Below are positions 7,001 through 11,148 of a stretch of 11,148 nucleotides of DNA, piece by piece. Each line of letters begins with the position of its first letter. The first letter of the stretch is position 1. A program made the position numbers and the translations under genes. Source of the DNA: Desulfobulbaceae bacterium (GTDB lineage: Bacteria > Desulfobacterota > Desulfobulbia > Desulfobulbales > Desulfocapsaceae). The notes beneath the pieces were generated by a model. The model saw nothing but the letters and a program-made list of their open reading frames with translations. It was not told the DNA's origin and searched no databases. Location: positions 1 to 11,148 of the forward strand of contig JAUVON010000060.1 in NCBI GenBank assembly GCA_030599175.1, given 5' to 3'.

Positions 7001-9280
7001 ACCCAGCCAGCGCTCCCTCTGTCTGGCCGAGAGATCAAGCCGACCAATTTTTTCCACCGCTTCCTGCATATTCTTTACAAGCAGTTTGCCCTGAAAGACA
7101 CGGGTGTTATTTTCATTTCGCTCAAGATATCCCGCTCTTTCAAGCCAGGAGACGGCTGTTCGCACCCTGGTCTCTGAATCAGAATGTTCATCGGGGTCCA
7201 GCTCCACCATATCCATACGAAGAAGTTCACCCGCTGTAAGCACGATTGGAGCATCCCCTTTTGCACCATAACGAATACCGCGAAGGAGCTGGGCAATCTC
7301 CCTCCTGGTCAAACGGGACATACTGCTCAGCCGAAACTGACTCTCGATATCCTGTTCGGTAAAGATAAGAATGCATTCAGCTGCATCACGATCTCTTCCC
7401 GCCCGCCCTGCCTCCTGCAGATAGTTTTCCAGAGAGCCCGGAATATCCGCATGAATAACCAACCGCACATCATCCTTGTCGATACCCATGCCAAAGGCGT
7501 TGGTGGCACAGATAACAGGTGTTGTCCCTTCGATAAAATTGTCCTGGATGCGCTTTTTCAAAGAAGGTTCAAGACCGGCATGAAACGCTTCTGCCGTATA
7601 TCCGGAAGCTTGCAGAAACTCAGCTATATTTTCCGTACCTTTCCTGCTTGCACAATAGATAACAACACTTCCACCCTCCCTGTAACGGGCCCGGAGCAGC
7701 TCCAGAATTGTCTGCTTCTTCTCATATTTTTCAACGGGCCAGACCTCATAGTGCAAATTGGTTCGCTCGTGCCCTCCCTCAAACAGGGTGACCCGCAACC
7801 CCAACTCACTCTGAATGATATCCGTTATTTCAGCTTTAACATCCTTCTTTGCAGTGGCGGTAAAACACTGAACTGGAGGGATCCTGGTTTTTTCGTTTAG
7901 GGCGAATTCCCGGATAAAACGGATTGAGTAGAGGTAGTCCGGCCTGAAATCATGTCCCCATTTGGAGAGACAATGCGCTTCATCAAATATCCAGGCACCG
8001 ATCTCACGCTGGCTTATGGTACTGACAAAAGAAAAATTGCGCAGCTGCTCAGGGGAGATATAGAGGATTCCAATATCGCCGGAACGTATCCCCTCCAGCA
8101 CCTCACCCCGCTCCGGCATCGTTAACAGACCGTAAAGCGCTGCCGCGATCTTTGTCCCGGTCTGTTTTGAAAAATTATCCACCTGATCCTTCATCAGAGC
8201 CTGCAGGGGAGATATAACGATGGTCAACAGATTACGGTACTGATAGCGCATCAGGGCAGGAAGCAGAAAACAGAGTGATTTGCCAGCCCCCGTCGGCAAC
8301 GTGGCAAAAAGAGTCGTGTTCCGCGCACCGGCCTCGACGATCTCTTCCTGCAGACTTCTCCCTTCTTCGGTGGCTGGTTCTGCTCTGAAATCGTTAAAGC
8401 CAAAAAAATTGTGCAAAAACAATTTTGGATTATGAGATTTACGACAGTAATTGCACTGGGAATCTCCGCAGGGGTTTTCCCGCAGTTGATGCAGAATGAC
8501 TGAAACTTCCGGGAACCTGTGCCTGACCCAGGGAGGCAATATCGAATTTCCGCCCGCCACCGTCAGCCATGCGGTCACATAAGCCAGGGGCGGCTGAACC
8601 ATTTCACCTGCAACAAGTTGATTAACAAGGTTTTTTAATCCATTTATGCAACCATGCTTTTCGACCAGCCGAAAAAAAGATCTGTGCAGTTCATCACTTT
8701 CCAGCAATGGAATTCCCATGGCACCAAGAGCATCCGCAGTGCCTGCAAGAATGTTGTCTTTCTGTAAAAAACTTCTATAAAGTGACAGGACATCCTTATT
8801 CCCCGCTATCTGCATGCTAAAAGCATCCCACTGTTCAGAAAAAACTCTCCCTGCCAGGAGAGCATCTTCGCAGGGGTTGTTCACACTGTCCCGAACAAGC
8901 TTATAGTCCTTTACAAGGCGATGATAGGGATTTTCAGGATAGGCGAGAGGGGAAAGGTAAAGCGTGTCTATGGCCGGCTTGCTTAAAATTCGTAAAGAAG
9001 GGGCAAAGTTCTTCAGGCGGGGAATATCATGTCTAAGGATATTGTGGCCCAGAATAAACGAGGCCGCGGAACCAAAATCATCAAAGGATTGAAGTTGTTC
9101 GCTGCTGATCTCTTTGCCGGAGTTGATATGAAATTTTTCACCCCGAAAAACAGCCCCGACAGAATAGATCCTGTTCTGCTCATTAATCTCAATATCAAAG
9201 AGCAGACACTGCTGCAAAAACTCCTTGCACTCGAAATATCCCACCACGGGATTATCAATATTCCGAAATTTTAGAGGCAA
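4076..9280 (-). CDS. Giant exonuclease-RecQ-UvrD fusion helicase
   Basis: This single frame of 1734 codons joins three DNA-processing modules. Residues ~20-150 form a DEDD-type 3'-5' exonuclease: D29-x-E31, HN-x3-HD at 79-85 and D139 in CEDALLAG. Residues 271-283 hold C-x4-C-x2-C-x3-H, a possible zinc site. Residues ~290-640 are a complete RecQ-type SF2 motor: FFGFNDFR, TGAGKS (K334), DEAH (433-436), TATA, a motif V ending GMGID and QEAGRAGRD (622-630). Residues ~640-1100 have no motif I recognise beyond a probable winged helix; the four-Cys RecQ zinc site is missing. Residues ~1105-1600 are a UvrD/PcrA-type SF1A motor: Q1114, GPGAGKT (K1136), VDEYQD, GDDDQNIYRFRG, NYRSTP, TAHSVKGLEF and YVAMSRA. 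The last ~130 residues are unassigned. All ATPase motifs look intact. The TTG start at 9280 overlaps the PilZ stop by 26 bp; a GTG at 9247 is possible. A repair or replication-fork role is likely. Confidence 0.93.
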   Translation of the reverse strand: MPLKFRNIDNPVVGYFECKEFLQQCLLFDIEINEQNRIYSVGAVFRGEKFHINSGKEISSEQLQSFDDFGSAASFILGHNILRHDIPRLKNFAPSLRILSKPAIDTLYLSPLAYPENPYHRLVKDYKLVRDSVNNPCEDALLAGRVFSEQWDAFSMQIAGNKDVLSLYRSFLQKDNILAGTADALGAMGIPLLESDELHRSFFRLVEKHGCINGLKNLVNQLVAGEMVQPPLAYVTAWLTVAGGNSILPPWVRHRFPEVSVILHQLRENPCGDSQCNYCRKSHNPKLFLHNFFGFNDFRAEPATEEGRSLQEEIVEAGARNTTLFATLPTGAGKSLCFLLPALMRYQYRNLLTIVISPLQALMKDQVDNFSKQTGTKIAAALYGLLTMPERGEVLEGIRSGDIGILYISPEQLRNFSFVSTISQREIGAWIFDEAHCLSKWGHDFRPDYLYSIRFIREFALNEKTRIPPVQCFTATAKKDVKAEITDIIQSELGLRVTLFEGGHERTNLHYEVWPVEKYEKKQTILELLRARYREGGSVVIYCASRKGTENIAEFLQASGYTAEAFHAGLEPSLKKRIQDNFIEGTTPVICATNAFGMGIDKDDVRLVIHADIPGSLENYLQEAGRAGRDRDAAECILIFTEQDIESQFRLSSMSRLTRREIAQLLRGIRYGAKGDAPIVLTAGELLRMDMVELDPDEHSDSETRVRTAVSWLERAGYLERNENNTRVFQGKLLVKNMQEAVEKIGRLDLSARQRERWLGILSVFMEQRGTQGVSADELASLSSFSPCEQDRDTLTEAQRVLRTLDDMAVQGLLSKETTLTAYVRYKVKKSSEKQLQRICALENDFLKVLGERAPDVDIETPLELDLRQVNQQLIELGYEYATPHSLKLILYGLSRDGKGLAGQKGSISIKARGNNRFTILLHRDWELLNRTVQIRQQAAHVTLQVILGTIDPAARPNANLLVEFTLEQIVDGLRRDLLLLPLLKDPLAAAERALTFMHEQIVIDLQHGLAVFRQAMTITINPEARGRRYSKADFAPLDTHYLERNFQIHVMNEYARQALEKLSTAMALVGSYFNDEKEDFVKRFFPGKKKFLERATSEQSYSRIVDDLKNESQEKIVAAPIEKNMLVLAGPGAGKTRVVAHRASFLLRVKRVKARAILILCFNRGAVMNLRQRLRDLVGNDMLGVTTLTFHGLALRLTGKSLVPVSGSSRNDIIDFSKVIQDAIRLLKGESDVIGFGDADPRDMLIGRFSHILVDEYQDIDEEQYELVSLLAGRTQKESDQKMAILAVGDDDQNIYRFRGANVGFIRKFHKDYDAQIHYLIENYRSTPNIIAAANMLISFNSDRMKTDYPIKVNQARQLLPPGGNWQLSDPIAKGCVQRIEVVDQRQQAGFLLKEICRLQGLDSEFNLGNCAILAREWKDLDLVRSAFDEADMAVTLSWGRSSGFPGLTKIRENVLLLEYLREHRLEMKTADSLLDLLPENALDDNLWQTNLRRLIGEWREETGNIPQPVPLIEDYFYEMLSDQGRSQNLGNGVFLSTAHSVKGLEFDHVFILGDSWQELQESEMEEERRLYYVAMSRARQTLHLFSLENRRNPHTEVLAGDYLVCRKKESVPGKKFTEKRYRLLGMKDLFIDFSGLKKEHHPVRKALEQLKSGDLLKAQIRNDNIELLNGDGISVARLSQTARVEWADQLDMIQEIRVVALVRRFKTDIRDTSFSNRCHGESWEVPVVEIIY

Positions 9281-9686
9281 AGATCCCGGTTATAAATTCA
9301 GCATGATCTTTATTTAAATTCTCAAACACCATGCCTGTTTTATATTTACCGTCGGCTTCCTGAACATTTTTCACTTTCACTTTTGAAACTATCTTCTGTT
9401 GTCCCAGAAAAAACCCCACCATTAACGGCTTCTCTTTTTCCAGCCTGGAGTCCAATTTAACAGCCAAACCCGCCGGAGTTAAATCAACCAGGTATCCTTT
9501 TCCCTCAAAATCATTTGCCACAACCTTGACAGGGATATTTTTGACCTCAAGAACCGAATGCAGCTCCGTATCCGTCATCCTTTCGTGCGCCCTCTTACCT
9601 AATGGATTGTCCGGTTCATACTCCCAGTCAACTTTTAAATCTTCCAGTGAAGGGATATCATCCCAGCTCGCCTTTTTTTCGCTCAT
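9255..9686 (-). CDS. PilZ-domain protein, probable cyclic-di-GMP receptor
   Basis: The protein is small (143 residues from the ATG at 9686) and soluble. The two PilZ ligand motifs are present. R-x3-R is seen in KRAHER (positions 34 and 38 if counted from the TTG at 9692), and D-x-T-x2-G in VDLTPAG (70-75), where Ser is replaced by Thr, a common variant. A beta-rich core and a C-terminal helix follow, as in PilZ domains. About 30 acidic residues precede the RxxxR. No clear ribosome-binding site supports either the ATG or the TTG two codons earlier. Its last codons overlap the first codons of the giant helicase, so translation of the two is probably coupled. An extended -10 promoter lies about 60 bp upstream. 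Pairing with a helicase rather than with motility or polysaccharide genes is unusual. Confidence 0.88.
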   Translation of the reverse strand: MSEKKASWDDIPSLEDLKVDWEYEPDNPLGKRAHERMTDTELHSVLEVKNIPVKVVANDFEGKGYLVDLTPAGLAVKLDSRLEKEKPLMVGFFLGQQKIVSKVKVKNVQEADGKYKTGMVFENLNKDHAEFITGIFASKISEY

Positions 9687-9747
9687 AATCAAATTGTTGT
9701 AAAATTAATTATCTGTATTCCTCTGCCCAACGAAAACTTCTGCAGTT

Positions 9748-9756
9748 ATTATACCA
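9748..9756 (-). promoter_or_regulatory. Extended -10 promoter for the pilZ-helicase-hydrolase operon
   Basis: On the minus strand TGGTATAAT contains a perfect TATAAT preceded by the TG of an extended -10. The -35 region (ATGATT near 9776-9771) is poor, as is common when an extended -10 is present. Transcription would begin near 9741, giving a leader of about 55 nt before the PilZ start. The promoter lies just after the stop codon of the upstream repeat-protein gene. Confidence 0.55.
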
Positions 9757-9777
9757 GAATTTAACCTGAAAATCATA

Positions 9778-10326
9778 TTATTCAGCTGCTCCAGGTACAA
9801 TGCCCCAGACCCTTCCCTGAGCCTTCCCATAGTAGTGATAATGGTCACGAGCGCCGAGCACACCCATGCTCCCCTCCCTGCCCCAGATATCACTCTCTGC
9901 CACATCCTGATAACGATGCCAATAGGCCTCGGCCAGTTCTTTTTCCCCACCCGGGTGGGGTGACTGTATAATCGGCGCAAAAAGCCTGCCTTCATGTTTG
10001 CCGTACCGGCGGTAATGGACACGAGGCCCCCGTATACCCATGGGGCTGTTTTCACCCCAGAAGTCATTTTTTCGAACATCAGGGTAACGAAACCAGTAGG
10101 CTTCGGCCAGCATCTTTTCCTCCACCATGGTGGTATCCGGTTCCCGGGCCATTTTATGGGGAGAGCCCTGATCTTCTGCTCCGGCACTGTCCCAGGCAGG
10201 GGACCTGACGAAATTCTGCAGCCACAGCAGAAGAGTCAGACTGCATACTACAATTACGACTGCGGGGCGCAGCCACTCACTCCAACCGCCGCCTGAAATA
10301 CTAACCAAAAGGAATCGACGCAACAT
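9778..10326 (-). CDS. Single-pass membrane protein with two YPDV-EGR repeats
   Basis: The protein has 182 residues. A positively charged N-terminus and one hydrophobic segment (about 20-38, VVIVVCSLTLLLWL) suggest a membrane anchor with the rest outside the cytoplasm. Two homologous 44-residue repeats follow, at 73-116 and 131-174. Each begins LAEAYW-x-RY-x-DV, continues with W, G and MG, and ends HY-x2-YG-x2-GR after a one-residue-variable step (HEGR in the first, QGR in the second). The form resembles the NPDV...HY..G..EGR repeats seen singly or in tandem in bacterial glycosyltransferases, sulfotransferases and surface proteins, whose role is not established. The ATG at 10326 overlaps the end of the VanZ-like gene by 26 bp, with a weak GGTGG ribosome-binding site, so the two are likely one operon. 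Another frame through this stretch (to 9705) lacks these repeats and is not real. Confidence 0.8.
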   Translation of the reverse strand: MLRRFLLVSISGGGWSEWLRPAVVIVVCSLTLLLWLQNFVRSPAWDSAGAEDQGSPHKMAREPDTTMVEEKMLAEAYWFRYPDVRKNDFWGENSPMGIRGPRVHYRRYGKHEGRLFAPIIQSPHPGGEKELAEAYWHRYQDVAESDIWGREGSMGVLGARDHYHYYGKAQGRVWGIVPGAAE

Positions 10327-11137
10327 TAATCACCACCGGATAGCAGAGCAGGAGGAAGGAGAGCCAGCTGATAACAACCAGTCCATGTCGGGACGATGGA
10401 GCAAAACATGGCCTATACAAGAGCCAGAATACCAGACCACCGGTAAGGGGCAGCATGGGCCAATAGGGAATCAGATCATAGCGATATGCTGTCAATGGAA
10501 CAACCAGTGCCGGAACTGCAATTACCAGCCATAGTATATAGAGTACTAGAGCAGCCGAAAACGACCTTATTTTATTTCCGGTCGAGGATTGCAGATTATC
10601 CGAAAACAGATCCGAACCATGCCAGATTAAAGCCCCTCCGGCTGCAGAGATCCCATTGACCGCCATATCCCGTAGACCATAGGTCCGTAATGGATGTATT
10701 CCCTGCAGCAGTTCATCATGAACTCCGAAAACGGCAGTAGCCAGGAAAGAGAACAATAGCAGGTTCTTTTCCTGCAGTTTCCAGGACATACCATATCGAA
10801 CCACAAGCGACAAAAAGAGATACTCAACAACGTGGATGCGCTTCACTGCATAACGCATATCAGAAACCAGGAGGGCCAGCAGGCAGAGTCCGACACCGGC
10901 CCCCACATATGCCCATTGAATAGAGATACCTTTGCCGCGCAGATGAACAACAAATAGAACTATTCCGGTCAAAACCAGGAATGTTACTGCAACGGGCAGT
11001 AAATTCATAGTTCCCCGACCAAGCAGCCGGTCAAGCCAGGACCAGACGGCGAAGAGGTTGACATAAGAGACAACCAGAAGGCCGCAGACCAGGTAGTGGA
11101 GGAAAGATCGCAATCGGCTCATTTTTAAAACTGACAT
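10301..11137 (-). CDS. VanZ-like integral membrane protein
   Basis: The protein has 278 residues and about seven to eight hydrophobic segments. The middle carries the VanZ-family pattern: KRIHVVEY (99-106), then FGVHDELLQ (137-145, with D141, E142 and Q145), P149 and R151, and D157-x3-N161-x-I-x3-GG (167-168). VanZ itself lowers teicoplanin susceptibility, but most VanZ-like proteins have no proven role and lie among envelope or polysaccharide genes. An extra C-terminal part of about 100 residues with three more hydrophobic segments extends beyond the usual VanZ core. Its stop overlaps the start of the repeat-protein gene. The ATG at 11137 lies inside a copy of the dispersed TCGTAAAAA repeat and lacks a good ribosome-binding site. 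An in-frame ATG at 11122 is an alternative, also without one. Confidence 0.85.
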   Translation of the reverse strand: MSVLKMSRLRSFLHYLVCGLLVVSYVNLFAVWSWLDRLLGRGTMNLLPVAVTFLVLTGIVLFVVHLRGKGISIQWAYVGAGVGLCLLALLVSDMRYAVKRIHVVEYLFLSLVVRYGMSWKLQEKNLLLFSFLATAVFGVHDELLQGIHPLRTYGLRDMAVNGISAAGGALIWHGSDLFSDNLQSSTGNKIRSFSAALVLYILWLVIAVPALVVPLTAYRYDLIPYWPMLPLTGGLVFWLLYRPCFAPSSRHGLVVISWLSFLLLCYPVVINVASIPFG

Positions 11138-11148
11138 ACTCGTAAAAA
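11132..11148 (+). repeat. Dispersed 17-bp repeat, copy C (at the window end)
   Basis: TGACATACTCGTAAAAA agrees with the other copies over ACTCGTAAAAA and at the TGA start. It has the same orientation as the copies at 1844 and 3044. The window ends exactly here, so a full palindromic element could continue beyond it. The VanZ-like start codon (complement of 11135-11137) falls within the repeat. Confidence 0.55.

Noticed and set aside
7184..7900. Plus-strand 238-codon open frame
   Set aside because: It lies wholly within the giant helicase gene, opposite the RecQ motifs V-VI region. The product is low in order, rich in Cys, Pro and Gln, and there is no ribosome-binding site.
9705..10187. Minus-strand 160-codon frame overlapping the repeat protein
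   Set aside because: The alternative frame at 9778-10326 has a membrane anchor and two clear homologous repeats. This one is Trp/Arg-rich and reads through the same repeated DNA out of frame.

Overview
The window reads as a chromosomal segment of a Gram-negative, moderate-GC bacterium. Dispersed palindromes built on GTCATTCCCGC/GCGGGAATGAC, short TCGTAAAAA-type repeats, a PilZ protein and the style of the proteins suggest Desulfobacterota (a Desulfobulbales-like lineage). That assignment is an inference; no rRNA or other marker gene is present.

Left part (1-2200): the window opens inside the 5' end of a RecD2-like helicase gene (minus strand, only 24 codons visible). A LysE/RhtB-type exporter gene diverges from it. 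Converging on the exporter is an AraC-family regulator with a very good sigma-70 promoter. The region between this regulator and the next gene holds three 17-bp imperfect palindromes of the form TTG-x-C-N7-G-x-CAA. One overlaps the regulator's own -35 box. The other two lie 22 bp apart in front of the divergent gene for an unrecognised 175-residue protein. This looks like a self-contained regulatory module.

Middle (2700-3216): a gene-poor stretch with a doubtful 60-codon ORF, a small hairpin and a 135-bp MITE-like palindromic element with an apparent 8-bp target duplication.

Core (3217-9686, all minus strand): transcription appears to start at an extended -10 promoter near 9750 and to run through a PilZ-domain gene, a giant 1734-residue helicase whose start overlaps the PilZ stop, and a metallo-beta-lactamase-fold hydrolase. 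The giant protein is the most remarkable item. It joins an N-terminal DEDD-type 3'-5' exonuclease, a putative Cys/His zinc site, a complete RecQ-type SF2 helicase, about 460 residues with no recognised catalytic motif, and a complete UvrD/PcrA-type SF1A helicase. The exonuclease-RecQ order resembles the eukaryotic Werner helicase, with a second motor added. Co-transcription with a PilZ (cyclic-di-GMP receptor type) protein raises the possibility of second-messenger control of a DNA-processing machine.

Right part (9778-11148, minus strand): a two-gene overlapping operon encodes a VanZ-like membrane protein and a single-pass membrane protein with two 44-residue YPDV...HY..YG..EGR repeats. The VanZ-like start codon lies inside a third copy of the dispersed TCGTAAAAA repeat, which is cut by the window end.
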